48,068 bases of DNA. It comes from CAZEFK01 sp964511405. Its GTDB lineage: Bacteria; Pseudomonadota; Alphaproteobacteria; Elsterales; Elsteraceae. Each line of letters starts with the position of its first letter. The stretch's first letter is position 1. The translations under genes and the position numbers were made by a program. The stretch spans positions 1-48,068 of the forward strand of contig CAZEFK010000016.1 in assembly GCA_964511405.1 (NCBI GenBank), written 5' to 3'. Shown here in pieces: positions 26,828-35,428 of the stretch. The notes beneath the pieces were generated by a model that saw only the letters and a program-made list of their open reading frames with translations, was not told where the DNA came from and searched no databases.

Positions 26828-27181
26828 CACAGCCTCCAATCAGTGCGGTCCGAGGCCGCTCGGCGGCGATGGACCGGGTGCAGGATCTCCCCTCACATGG
26901 AGACGATAGCCCTGCAAAGGTTAACAAAGGCCCCTCTGCATATCTCGTGCCGTCCTGCTCCCCGTAGTTTCTACGTCGTTTGGCTCCATTTGGATCAAAT
27001 GCCGGGCGTCCACACTGCGAAAACGCTCCTCCACCCGGCAAATCCTGCCGCCCTCGACCGCAAATGCCGACGATCCCGCCCCCGACACTGCAGAAACGTC
27101 ACCCGGACAGGCCAGTTGCCTTTATCCCGTAAATTGTGGACCAGGGTTGGCGGGACAAGGGCGTCCCCGGAATGGGAGCCA
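26828..27181. other. Gene-free 354-bp intergenic region
   Basis: No supported gene. It is upstream of the 77-aa protein and downstream of the minus-strand GT2 gene. It holds a 15-bp inverted repeat CATTTGGATCAAATG (26987-27001) that could be an operator, and two similar stretches beginning ACACTGC with AAACG (about 27011 and 27095). Composition is less GC-rich than the genes. No promoter boxes could be assigned with confidence. Confidence 0.5.
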
Positions 27182-28360
27182 TCACGCCGACGCGGGGGCG
27201 CCGTCCAGGAGGGCCGCAACCAGCCGGCAGGCGTCGACGATGGTCGCCAGCCCCGCGGCCGTGCCGTCGACGACGGTGACCGCGGTGCCGTCGGCCAGGC
27301 GGTGATCGCCGACGGGGAACGGCTGGGGGCCGGCCGCCGGCTGGCGCGGCAGCTGCGCCCAATCGATCGCGAGCCCGTGCATCGCGGCCAGGTCATAGAG
27401 GTCGGCCACGGCCGGGCCGTAGCCCTCGGGATCGAGCGGCAGCATGTCGATCATGCGGGCCGCCAGCCCGGCGAAGTTGTAGGCCAGGTCCGCGCGCTCG
27501 GGCAGGATCCGGCGGCGTGCCGCCAGCAGCGCGTTGGCCACCACCACCTCGACATGGGCCGACGCCGGTAGCCCCGGCTCGCGGTCAACGCCGAGGGCGG
27601 CGTTGTCGTGGTCGAACTGCGCGCGCCGGGCGGCACCGCCCTGGCGATCGCCGAAGGCGGCGCCGATGCTATGGCGCGAGGCGCCGCGGACCGTCAATGG
27701 ACGCTCCAGCCGTGCGAACCGGCGGGTCAGCGCCAGATTGACCACCGCCGACGCGATGTCGGGCAGCTCGGTCGCGAAATAGCTGCCGAAGCGCGTCCGC
27801 GCCGCCGCGATCACGCTCTGAGCGACGAAGCTGTTGTAGATCATCGGCATGACGAGGTAGTTGACCTCGCGCCGGTAGAGCTGACCCAGGGCGACGTCGG
27901 AGTCGGCCAGCTCGAGCGCCGGCGCGCCCGGGCGGCGGGTCACCACCAGGCGATCGGCCAACAGGCCGGTGGTGCCCGGCCAGCCATAGTCCGGGGGCGT
28001 CCACTGCACGACCTCGACGCCCGGCTCGATGTCCGGCATTGGGCCCAGGACCGCGCGCAGCTGGCCCAGCGCACCGGGCAGCAGGCCGTCGTCGTCGCCC
28101 AGCACCGAGACATAAGCGCCCCGGGCGCGCGCCAGGGCGCGCTCCCAGTTGCGCGTCATCGGCAGGACCTCGGCGGTCTCCTCATAGGCGATGCGCGGGT
28201 CACGCGCAGCCTCGACCGCGGCACGCGTGGCTGGATCGGCGCCGTTGTTCTGGACTACGATCTCAAGCTCGGGATCGGGCTCGGCCGTCACCGTTTTGAG
28301 GGTGTGCACGAAAGTGTCGGGACGCCGACGCGTCGGAATGACGATCGAGAACTTGGCCAT
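27182..28360 (-). CDS. GT2-family glycosyltransferase (paralogue A)
   Basis: 392 residues with an N-terminal GT-A domain: FSIVIPTRRRPDTFVHTLKTV, LEIVVQNNGADPATRAAVEAA, and the DXD-like metal site VLGDDDGLLPGAL. The N-terminal ~110 residues are closely similar to the divergent neighbour at 28441 (shared VVQNNGADPATRA, YEET, VLPM, NWERAL, GDDD). The rest (~110-392) also aligns in pattern (PDYGWP, MIYNS, ELPDIAS, LTVRGASRHSIGAAF) but is more diverged and is not a standard GT2 tail. Donor and acceptor unknown; a role in surface glycan assembly fits the neighbourhood. Confidence 0.85.
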   Translation of the reverse strand: MAKFSIVIPTRRRPDTFVHTLKTVTAEPDPELEIVVQNNGADPATRAAVEAARDPRIAYEETAEVLPMTRNWERALARARGAYVSVLGDDDGLLPGALGQLRAVLGPMPDIEPGVEVVQWTPPDYGWPGTTGLLADRLVVTRRPGAPALELADSDVALGQLYRREVNYLVMPMIYNSFVAQSVIAAARTRFGSYFATELPDIASAVVNLALTRRFARLERPLTVRGASRHSIGAAFGDRQGGAARRAQFDHDNAALGVDREPGLPASAHVEVVVANALLAARRRILPERADLAYNFAGLAARMIDMLPLDPEGYGPAVADLYDLAAMHGLAIDWAQLPRQPAAGPQPFPVGDHRLADGTAVTVVDGTAAGLATIVDACRLVAALLDGAPASA

Positions 28361-28440
28361 CGAAGCCCGGTCATGGACAGCAGCGCGCGATGCTAGTCCG
28401 GCGCGGCGGCGCTGGCCACGGGGTGCATGACCCGGGGCGC

Positions 28441-29607
28441 ATGATCGACTTCTCCATCGTCATCCCGACCAAGGCGCGGCCGGACACTTTCGCACACGCC
28501 CTGGCCTCGGCCCGCGCGCAGGACGATCCGGGCGTCGAGATCGTCGTGCAGAACAACGGCGCCGACCCGGCGACCCGCGCGCTGGTCGAGGCCGCCGGCG
28601 ATGCCCGGATCCGCTACGAGGAAACCGACGCCGTGCTGCCGATGTCCGCCAATTGGGAGCGGGCGCTGCGGCGCACGGCGGGTGCCTGGATCACGGTCAT
28701 CGGTGACGACGATGCCATCCTGCCCGACGCGTGCGCCTATCTTCGGGCCTGGCTGGCCGAGCGGCCGGCGGTGGAGGTCGTCCACTGGCGCCCGGTCGAT
28801 TATGGCTGGCCGTCGATGCCGGTGCCGGGCCTGCGCAACCGGCTGCTGCTGCACGCCCTGAGCCACGCGGCCGAGAGCCGGCGGCTGCCGTCGAAGCTCA
28901 CGCTGGCCAAGCTCTACGCCCAGGACCTGGACTTCATCGAACTGCCGATGATCTACAACAGCGCCGTCCACCGCCGGGTGGTCGAGCGCGCCTGGGCCGG
29001 CGGCGGCCGCTATTTCGCCACTGCCTTGCCGGACGTGCACTCGGGCGTGGCCAATCTGTGGCTGACCGAGATCTTCGACAAGATCGGCCGGCCGCTGACG
29101 GTCTCCGGGGCCTCGCAGCACAGCACCGGCGCGGCCTATGCCCATCCCCGCTTCGACCAGGCCAACCGCAGCGAGTTCGAGGCGCTCAACCGCACGGCCG
29201 GCGCGGCCTGGCATCCGGATCTGTTCCCGTCGACCACCCAGGAGATCGTCATCGCCAACGACCTGTTGGCGTCAAAGGCGGTCCTGTTCCCGGACGAGGC
29301 GGCGTTCGTACTCAGTCTGCCCGGACTGGCCCAGACCATCCGGCGCAGCCTGCATCGCAGCCCGGACAGCTATCCCGGCATGGTCGCCGATCTCATCCGC
29401 TTGGCCGAGCGCCATGGCTTGACCGACCTCCTGGCCGAGCTGCCGCCCGCGCCGACCGAGGCGTCGGTGCTGCCGCCGGGGCTGTGGTCGCTGCCGGGCA
29501 TGGCCCCGATCCTGGTGGTCGACTGCGCCAAGGCGGGGGTCGCCAATGTGGCCGACGCGGCGCGGCTGACCTGGGCGATGCTGCCGCCCTGGCGCGCCGA
29601 GGACTGA
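28441..29607 (+). CDS. GT2-family glycosyltransferase (paralogue B)
   Basis: 388 residues from ATG 28441; the frame opens earlier at 28390 without support. The GT-A domain reads FSIVIPTKARPDTFAHALASA, VEIVVQNNGADPATRALVEAA, VIGDDDAILPDA. Downstream features match the divergent paralogue: RPVDYGWPSMP, LPMIYNSAVHRR, ALPDVHSGVANLWLTE, LTVSGASQHSTGAAY. The shared, family-specific tail suggests both act on related substrates. The two genes are head to head with an 80-bp spacer. Convergent with pdxJ across a strong terminator. Confidence 0.85.
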   Translation: MIDFSIVIPTKARPDTFAHALASARAQDDPGVEIVVQNNGADPATRALVEAAGDARIRYEETDAVLPMSANWERALRRTAGAWITVIGDDDAILPDACAYLRAWLAERPAVEVVHWRPVDYGWPSMPVPGLRNRLLLHALSHAAESRRLPSKLTLAKLYAQDLDFIELPMIYNSAVHRRVVERAWAGGGRYFATALPDVHSGVANLWLTEIFDKIGRPLTVSGASQHSTGAAYAHPRFDQANRSEFEALNRTAGAAWHPDLFPSTTQEIVIANDLLASKAVLFPDEAAFVLSLPGLAQTIRRSLHRSPDSYPGMVADLIRLAERHGLTDLLAELPPAPTEASVLPPGLWSLPGMAPILVVDCAKAGVANVADAARLTWAMLPPWRAED

Positions 29608-29608
29608 C

Positions 29609-29633
29609 GGCGGCGCGGTTCAGCCGCGCCGCC
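29609..29633. terminator. Strong bidirectional terminator, pdxJ stop in loop
   Basis: GGCGGCGCGG (29609-29618) and CCGCGCCGCC (29624-29633) form a perfect 10-bp stem with a 5-base loop between the convergent GT2 and pdxJ genes. The pdxJ stop (29620-29622) is in the loop and its last codons form one arm. No T-run. Confidence 0.65.
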
Positions 29634-30357
29634 CGGCGTCCATACCCTCGCGCATCCGCCGGATCGCGGCCTCCAGGCCGACGAACACCGCCTCGCCGAT
29701 CAGGAAGTGACCGATATTGAGCTCGACGATGGTCGGGATCGCGGCGATCGGTCCGACGGTGTCGTAGGTGATGCCATGGCCGGCATGGCACTCCACGCCC
29801 AGCGCCTCGGCCACGGCAGCGGCCTCGGCCAGGCGGCTGAGCTCGCGCGCGCGGTCGGCTGCGGTCGCGGCATAGCAGAAGGCCCCGGTGTGCAGCTCGA
29901 TGACCGGCGCGCCCAGCCGGTGCGCGGCGCGGACCTGGGCCGGATCGGGATCGATGAACAGCGACACGCGGATGCCGGCGGCGGCGAGCGTATGCACCGG
30001 CGGCTCCAGCGCTGCGAACAGGCCGACGGCGTCGAGCCCGCCTTCGGTGGTGACCTCGGAGCGGCGCTCGGGCACGACGCAGCAGGCATGCGGCTGGACC
30101 CGGCAGGCGATGGCGGTCATCTCCGGGGTCGCCGCCAGCTCCAGGTTGATCGGCAGGCGCGAGGCCGCCTTCAGCCGGTCGAGGTCGGCATCGCGGATGT
30201 GGCGGCGGTCTTCCCGCAGATGGACGGTGATGCCGTCGGCGCCGGCGCGCGCTGCCAGCTCGGCCGCCGCGATCGGGTCCGGATGAGCGCCGCCCCGCGC
30301 GTTCCGCAGGGTTGCGACATGGTCGATATTGACGCCCAGGCGCAGCGGTCTGGTCAT
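29620..30357 (-). CDS. pdxJ: Pyridoxine 5'-phosphate synthase
   Basis: 245 residues, the usual length. PdxJ condenses 3-amino-2-oxopropyl phosphate with 1-deoxyxylulose 5-phosphate to give pyridoxine 5'-phosphate, the last ring-forming step of the DXP-dependent B6 pathway. Motifs: LGVNIDHVATLRNARGG at the N-terminus, ADGITVHLREDRRHI, LPINLELAATPEM, VSLFIDPDP, VIELHTGAFCY, and the phosphate-binding HAGHGITYDTV with NIGHFLIGEAVF. Its ATG overlaps the pdxA stop as ATGA, so the two consecutive pathway enzymes are translationally coupled. Confidence 0.97.
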   Translation of the reverse strand: MTRPLRLGVNIDHVATLRNARGGAHPDPIAAAELAARAGADGITVHLREDRRHIRDADLDRLKAASRLPINLELAATPEMTAIACRVQPHACCVVPERRSEVTTEGGLDAVGLFAALEPPVHTLAAAGIRVSLFIDPDPAQVRAAHRLGAPVIELHTGAFCYAATAADRARELSRLAEAAAVAEALGVECHAGHGITYDTVGPIAAIPTIVELNIGHFLIGEAVFVGLEAAIRRMREGMDAGRRG

Positions 30358-31361
30358 GCAAGCTTCCTCCGGCGGCAGTCGGCCATCTCGGCGGCCAGGC
30401 GCAGGGCCGCGATCAGGCTGGACGGATCGGCCTGGTTGCGGCCGGCGATGTCCAGCGCCGTGCCGTGGTCGGGCGAGGTGCGCACGATCGGCAGGCCGAG
30501 CGTAACGTTGACGGCACGGTCGAAGTCGAGCGCCTTGACCGGGATCAGCGCCTGGTCGTGATACATGCACAGCGCCGCGTCGTAACCGGCGCGGGCCCGG
30601 GCGTGGAACAGGGTGTCGGCCGGCAGCGGCCCGCGGACGTCGAGCCCGAGGGCGGCCAGCGCCGCCACGGCCGGCGCCACCACGTCGCGATCCTCGGTGC
30701 CGAGGGTTCCGCCCTCGCCGGCATGGGGGTTGAGCCCGGCGATCGCCAGCCGCGGCCGGGCGATGCCGAACTCGGCCTGGAGTGCGGCGGCGGTGGTCCG
30801 CGCCACCTGGACAATGCGCTCGGTGGTCAGGCTGTCGGGCACGCTGCGCAGCGACTGGTGCACGGTCACCGGCACCACGCGCAGCAAGGGCGAGGCCAAC
30901 ATCATGACCGCTTGCTCGGGCACGCCGGTGAGGGCGGCCAGGAACTCGGTGTGGCCCGGATGCGGGAAGCCGGCGGCGTAGAGGCTTTCCTTCTGGATCG
31001 GGCTGGTCACGACCGCGGCGGCCAGCCCCTCCTGGGTCAGCGCCACCGCGCGGCGGATGCTCTCCGTGACGGCGGCGGCATTGGCGGGGTCGGCCCGGCC
31101 CGGCGTCGCAGCGATCGGCATGCCCAGGGGCAGCACCGGCAGCGCCTCGGCGGCGACCGCCGCGGCCTCGCCGGGCGTCGCGATCGCGCGCACGGAAGCA
31201 TCGAGGCCGAGGGTCGCGGCCGCCTGGGCCAAGCGATCGGGGTCGTCGACCACGAAGAAGGGCAACGCCGCCCGCTCCGCCGACCAGGCCTTGAGCGCCA
31301 GCTCGGCCCCGATGCCGCCCGGCTCGCCCATGGTCAGGACCAGCGGCGGGCGCCGGGTCAC
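30354..31361 (-). CDS. pdxA: 4-hydroxythreonine-4-phosphate dehydrogenase
   Basis: 335 residues from GTG 31361; the next ATG falls inside the conserved LTMGEPGGIGAELALK motif, so GTG must be the start. PdxA oxidises 4-phosphohydroxy-threonine to the amino-oxopropyl phosphate used by PdxJ. Motifs: SPIQKESLYAAGFPHPGHTEFLA, GLNPHAGEGGTLG, PADTLFH, CMYHDQALIPVK and TSPDHGTALDIAG, holding the metal-binding His residues. The start overlaps the stop of the upstream unknown gene by 4 bases (GTGA). Confidence 0.97.
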   Translation of the reverse strand: MTRRPPLVLTMGEPGGIGAELALKAWSAERAALPFFVVDDPDRLAQAAATLGLDASVRAIATPGEAAAVAAEALPVLPLGMPIAATPGRADPANAAAVTESIRRAVALTQEGLAAAVVTSPIQKESLYAAGFPHPGHTEFLAALTGVPEQAVMMLASPLLRVVPVTVHQSLRSVPDSLTTERIVQVARTTAAALQAEFGIARPRLAIAGLNPHAGEGGTLGTEDRDVVAPAVAALAALGLDVRGPLPADTLFHARARAGYDAALCMYHDQALIPVKALDFDRAVNVTLGLPIVRTSPDHGTALDIAGRNQADPSSLIAALRLAAEMADCRRRKLA

Positions 31362-32065
31362 CGGTCGCCCTCCAGGTAGTAGCGGAAATGGGGCTCCAGC
31401 TCGCGCAGCCGATCGTCGAGCGACATCGGCACCGCCTTGGTCGCGATGTCCAGCAGGATCACGGCATTGACCCCGGCATCGGTCTCCGACGCCTCGCGCA
31501 GCCGCTGGGCGATGCCCAGATTGACCTGCTCCACCGCCTCGTAGCGCGCCGCCAGCTCAGTGAGCTCGGAATCGGCCGAAAGCCCGCTCAGGCGGCGCAG
31601 ATGCTGGGCCGTGGCATACATGCCGACCACCCGGTACAGCGTCTCGGTGAAGCTGGAAAACGGCAGGTGATGATGCGCCATCGGCTCGAACCAGCGGGTG
31701 TGCGGGCAGCCGCTCAGCGCCGAGAGCAAGCCCATGATCGAGCTGAACGCGCGTTGCGCCGTGGTCGTCTCGATGATCCGCCGCTCCATGGTGCGGACGT
31801 CGCAATGGACCTCGTCCCACGACACGAAATCCTCGGAGAACTCGATCAGCTGCACCAGGCTGAGCGCCAGCGGGCAGTGGCGGGTGGTCGCCGGGTCGAG
31901 CGGGCAATGGCCGCACTGATGGAAGGTCAGCTCGGTCCAGGCGGGCGGCTCGGCCGGGGGCGGCGGCGCCCGATCCGCGGCGATGACCATCGTCTTGGAC
32001 TGGTTCCGGCCGCTGATCACGTAGGTCACGGTCGGCGGCGGATGGTCGCCATCGGGGTTGTACAT
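31358..32065 (-). CDS. Unrecognised Cys/His-rich cytosolic protein
   Basis: 235 residues, no signal peptide or membrane helix. A Cys cluster near the N-terminus (FHQCGHCPLD...HCPLALSL) could bind metal, followed by a helical region (LVQLIEFSEDFVSWDEVHCDVRTMERRIIETTTAQRAFSSIMGLL, MAHHHLPFSSFTETLYRVVGMYATAQHLR) and a helical C-terminus ending HFRYYLEGDR. I do not recognise the family. It follows the YbdK gene by 38 bp and overlaps pdxA by 4 bases, so it is co-expressed with B6 synthesis. ATG 32065 is the first plausible start; the ribosome site (AGGA) is weak. Confidence 0.75.
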   Translation of the reverse strand: MYNPDGDHPPPTVTYVISGRNQSKTMVIAADRAPPPPAEPPAWTELTFHQCGHCPLDPATTRHCPLALSLVQLIEFSEDFVSWDEVHCDVRTMERRIIETTTAQRAFSSIMGLLSALSGCPHTRWFEPMAHHHLPFSSFTETLYRVVGMYATAQHLRRLSGLSADSELTELAARYEAVEQVNLGIAQRLREASETDAGVNAVILLDIATKAVPMSLDDRLRELEPHFRYYLEGDR

Positions 32066-32103
32066 TGGCGGGCCGGTCCTGGGCGCGGGGCGATGGCGCG
32101 AGT

Positions 32104-33237
32104 TTAAAGCGCCTCCACGGTTTCCGCCACGAGGTGGTCGACGACCCGGGCCAGGGCCGGGGCATGGCCGGCCCCGGCCGCACGGGCTTCGGCATAAATC
32201 CGGCGCTGGCGGTCGGCGCTGGTGCCGCGCGCTAGGATGGCCCGGGCACCGGCAACCTCGGCAGCGCAGCCGAAATGCTCGATGTCGGGCTGGATGAGGT
32301 CGATCATCTCGTCCAGCAAGGTTGCGAAGGGCACGATGGCGCCCTGGCCGAAATCGGCCAGGCCTTCATCCATGCCATAGCGCTGCGCCCGCCACCGGTT
32401 CTCCTCGATCAGGCCACGGGCGTAGAGGCGCCAGCGCTGGTTGGCCCGGCGCAGCCGCCACAGCATGCGCAACAGGCAGCGGAACAGCGCGGCGATGGCC
32501 ACGCCGTCGTCGAGGCGGGTGCAGACGTCGGTGATCCGCATTTCCAGCGTCGGAAATCGCGCCGAGGGGCGGATGTCCCACCAGATCTTGGTGGCATCCT
32601 CGACCAGCCCGGCGCCGGTCAGGACATCGACCAGCCGCTGGTACTCGCCCCAGGACGGGAAGATCTCGGGCACGCCGGTGCGCGGCAGCCCGGCGAACAC
32701 CGACATGCGATAGGATTTCAGGCCGGTGTCGAGGCCGCGCCAGAATGGCGACGACGTCGACAGCGCCAGCAGATGCGGCAGGAAATAGCTGACCTGGTTC
32801 ATCAGGTCGATGCGCAGCTCGGGATCCTCGATCCCGACATGGACATGCATGCCGCAGATCACCATGCGCCGGCCGACCATCTGCAGGTCGCGGGCGAGGG
32901 TGCGGTAGCGGTCCTGCTCGGTCGGCTTCTGGCGGTCCCAGTCGCCGAAGGGGTGGGTGGCCGAGGCCATGGGCGCCAGGCCGTGCCGGACCGCGACGTC
33001 GGCCACGCCCTGGCGCAGCTCGGCCAGCTCGCGCCGGGCGGCGGCGAGATCCGTGCACACCGACGTCGCGACTTCGATCTGGGTGCGCAGGAACTCGGGC
33101 ATCACCCGCGCCTGCAGCCGCTCCCGGCAGCCGGCCATCAGGTCCGCCGGCGGGTCGTCGGCGAGGTCCCGGGTGGCGGTGTTGACGAGGTGATATTCCT
33201 CCTCGATGCCGATCGTGAAGCTGGGCTCGGCGATCAT
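32104..33237 (-). CDS. YbdK-type carboxylate-amine ligase (GCS2 family)
   Basis: 377 residues, typical for the family. Motifs: FTIGIEEEYHLV (ATP/metal site), EVATSVCTDLAAA, CGMHVHVGIEDPE, SYRMSVFAGLPRTGVPEIF and WWDIRPSARFPTLEMRITDVCTRLDD. Family members ligate an amine to a carboxylate using ATP; E. coli YbdK has weak glutamate-cysteine ligase activity, but the natural substrates are mostly unknown. The start overlaps the stop of the UDP-sugar dehydrogenase by one base (TGATG), so both are coupled. Confidence 0.92.
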   Translation of the reverse strand: MIAEPSFTIGIEEEYHLVNTATRDLADDPPADLMAGCRERLQARVMPEFLRTQIEVATSVCTDLAAARRELAELRQGVADVAVRHGLAPMASATHPFGDWDRQKPTEQDRYRTLARDLQMVGRRMVICGMHVHVGIEDPELRIDLMNQVSYFLPHLLALSTSSPFWRGLDTGLKSYRMSVFAGLPRTGVPEIFPSWGEYQRLVDVLTGAGLVEDATKIWWDIRPSARFPTLEMRITDVCTRLDDGVAIAALFRCLLRMLWRLRRANQRWRLYARGLIEENRWRAQRYGMDEGLADFGQGAIVPFATLLDEMIDLIQPDIEHFGCAAEVAGARAILARGTSADRQRRIYAEARAAGAGHAPALARVVDHLVAETVEAL

Positions 33238-34574
33238 CAGGCGCGGACCACGGTCGGGCCGTCGAGGCCGCGCGCGGCCAGGGCGTTGCGGGTGTCCAGC
33301 ACCAGGGGAACCTGGGCCGCGACCAGGCGGTAATCGACCAGGTCGTGGTCGGTGGCGACGATCGCGGCGTCGAAGCCGGCCAGACGATCGAGCGCGACCG
33401 AGCGGCGACCGGTCAGGCTGGGATGGCGCCGGGTCGGTGGCAGCTCGGGCACGTGGGGATCGTGGTAGTCGACCACGGCGCCCTGGCGCTCCAGCAGCTC
33501 CAGGATCACCAGGCTGGGGCTCTCGCGAATGTCCTCGACATTGCGCTTGTAGGCCACGCCCAGCAGCAGCACGTGCGCACCGCGGAGCGCGCGGCCGAAA
33601 CGCTCGTTGAGCGCCAGCGCCAGCCGCTGCACCACATAGCCCGGCATGGCGGCGTTGATCTCGCCGGCAAGCTCGATGAGCTTGGTCGAGATGCCGAACT
33701 CGCGCGCCTTCCAGGTCAGGTAGAAGGGGTCGACCGGGATGCAGTGGCCGCCGATCCCCGGGCCCGGATAGAAGGGCATGAAGCCGAAGGGCTTGGAGTC
33801 GGCCGCCGCGACCACCTCCCAGACGTCGATGCCCATCTCGGTGAAGATCACCTTCAGCTCGTTGACCAGCGCGATGTTGATGGCGCGGAAGATGTTCTCG
33901 GTGAGCTTGACCGCCTCCGCTGTTTCGATCGAGGACACCGGCACCACCTGCCGGACCACCCGCGCGTAGAGCGCGCCCGCCAGCTCCTGGGCGGCCGGCC
34001 CGTCGCCGCTAACCACCCGGGGCACCTCGGCGGCATCGACGGCGCTGCCGGGATCCTCGCGCTCGGGCGAGTAGGCCAGGTAGAAGTCGATGCCGGAGCG
34101 CAGGCCGCCGCGCTCCAGGATCGGCCGCACCAAGCCGGCGGTGGTCCCCGGATAGGTGCTTGATTCGAGCACCACCAGCTGGCCGTGCCTGAGGCCGGCG
34201 GCGACCGTCTCGGCGGTCGACACCACGAAGCTCATGTCGGGCTCGCGCTGGCGGGTCAGCGGCGTCGGGACGCAGATCAGCACCGCGTCCATGTCGGCCA
34301 AGTGGCGGAAGTCGGCGGTCGCGGCGAAGCGCGGGCCGGCCTCGGCGATGGCCGCCGCCGGGATGTGCCGGATGTAGCTGCGCCCGGCGGCCAGGTCCTC
34401 GATCTTGGCGGGGTCGATGTCGAAGCCGGTCACCGGATGGCCGGCGGCGGCGAAGCGCAGCGCCAGCGGCAGGCCGACATAACCCAGGCCGATGACGCCG
34501 ATGCGCGCGGTGCCGCCGGCAATCCGCGCCCGGAGCCCCGATGCCAGCGTGTCTGCGGCGGCCGTGCCGGTCAT
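33237..34574 (-). CDS. UDP-N-acetylglucosamine/UDP-glucose 6-dehydrogenase family
   Basis: 445 residues from ATG 34574, which overlaps the amidohydrolase stop as ATGA. NAD-binding IGVIGLGYVGLPLALRFAAAG, then CVPTPL, ESSTYPGTT, YSPEREDPG, KLTENIFRAINIALVNE (central helix), catalytic C278 in GPGIGGHCIPVDPFYL and the C-terminal LLGVAYKRNVEDIRESPS. These features, including the ERxDPG and GVAYK forms, fit the WbpA/TviB/WecC branch that oxidises UDP-HexNAc to UDP-HexNAc uronate better than UDP-glucose dehydrogenase. The product would feed surface polysaccharide synthesis. An in-frame upstream extension to 34850 overlaps the amidohydrolase and is rejected. Confidence 0.92.
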   Translation of the reverse strand: MTGTAAADTLASGLRARIAGGTARIGVIGLGYVGLPLALRFAAAGHPVTGFDIDPAKIEDLAAGRSYIRHIPAAAIAEAGPRFAATADFRHLADMDAVLICVPTPLTRQREPDMSFVVSTAETVAAGLRHGQLVVLESSTYPGTTAGLVRPILERGGLRSGIDFYLAYSPEREDPGSAVDAAEVPRVVSGDGPAAQELAGALYARVVRQVVPVSSIETAEAVKLTENIFRAINIALVNELKVIFTEMGIDVWEVVAAADSKPFGFMPFYPGPGIGGHCIPVDPFYLTWKAREFGISTKLIELAGEINAAMPGYVVQRLALALNERFGRALRGAHVLLLGVAYKRNVEDIRESPSLVILELLERQGAVVDYHDPHVPELPPTRRHPSLTGRRSVALDRLAGFDAAIVATDHDLVDYRLVAAQVPLVLDTRNALAARGLDGPTVVRA

Positions 34575-35377
34575 CGACCGACTCCACCGGGGCCGGCCCC
34601 GCCGGCCAGCACCGCGGCCAGGGCGTCGCCCAGCTTGGCCGCCCAGCGCGCCTGGCCGTCGACATCGGCGATCAGGTCCTGGCGCACCTCGACCGAGGCA
34701 TGGGGCAAGGCGCGCGGCGCGACATGAGCATCGATGGTGTAGCCGTGGTGGTTGCGGCCGCTGTAGGGCTGATTGTCGCCGACGCAGATGTCGAGGTCGC
34801 GGGCCAGCGCCGCCATCAGCGGAACGGGCACGCGCGCGTCGTCGTCCCACAGCACGCCGATATGCCAGGGCCGGTGCACCCCGTTCATGACCGGCGTGCA
34901 GGAATGGACCGACAGCACGATCGGGTGGCGATGGCGGGCGACCATGGTCGCCAGCAGGCTGTCGATGGCGGCGTGGTAGGGCTCGAAGCAGGATTCGCGG
35001 CGCTGGGTGCGGTCGGCCGGCGTCAGGCTCTGATTGCCGGGGACCACGACGCCGTCGGAGACCGGCGGGATCGAGGTGGCGTCGGCCGGCCGCCGGTTGC
35101 AGTCGATGACCAGCCGCGAATAGCCCGACAGCACCAGCGGCGCGTCGAAGCGCTGGGATAGCTGCCGGGCGACGGCGGCGGCGCCGATGTCGTAGGCGAT
35201 GTGCAGGCCGAGCTCGACGGCGCCGAGGCCCAGCGTTCCCAGCCGCTTGGGAATCGCGGCGCTGGCGTGGTCGCAGAGAAGCAGCAGAGGCGCCCGGCCG
35301 TCGCGGTTGACCACGGCGGCGGGCGGCGGGTCGTCCGGCCCGAGCAGCGGGACGGGCGAGGAAGTCGGTCCGGTCAT
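34571..35377 (-). CDS. N-formylglutamate amidohydrolase family protein
   Basis: 268 residues. Motifs: LLLLCDHASAAIPKRLGTLGL, HIAYDIGAAAVARQLS, LSGYSRLVIDCNR, HPIVLSVHSCTPVMNG and HHGYTIDAHV. In histidine degradation the enzyme (HutG) splits N-formylglutamate into formate and glutamate. No hut gene is near, so this may be one of the many paralogues of unknown substrate. It is the first gene of the minus-strand operon running to pdxJ. Upstream lie two hairpins after the chemoreceptor gene. Confidence 0.9.
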   Translation of the reverse strand: MTGPTSSPVPLLGPDDPPPAAVVNRDGRAPLLLLCDHASAAIPKRLGTLGLGAVELGLHIAYDIGAAAVARQLSQRFDAPLVLSGYSRLVIDCNRRPADATSIPPVSDGVVVPGNQSLTPADRTQRRESCFEPYHAAIDSLLATMVARHRHPIVLSVHSCTPVMNGVHRPWHIGVLWDDDARVPVPLMAALARDLDICVGDNQPYSGRNHHGYTIDAHVAPRALPHASVEVRQDLIADVDGQARWAAKLGDALAAVLAGGAGPGGVGR

Positions 35378-35403
35378 GGTGGCCGGACAGTGCCGCGTTC
35401 CCA

Positions 35404-35422
35404 GGGCCGATGCAATCGGCCC
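35404..35422. terminator. Hairpin after the chemoreceptor gene
   Basis: GGGCCGAT (35404-35411) and ATCGGCCC (35415-35422) form a perfect 8-bp stem with a 3-base loop, 42 bases after the chemoreceptor stop and before the amidohydrolase start. It probably ends the binding protein/chemoreceptor transcript. Confidence 0.5.
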
Positions 35423-35428
35423 CGGCGG

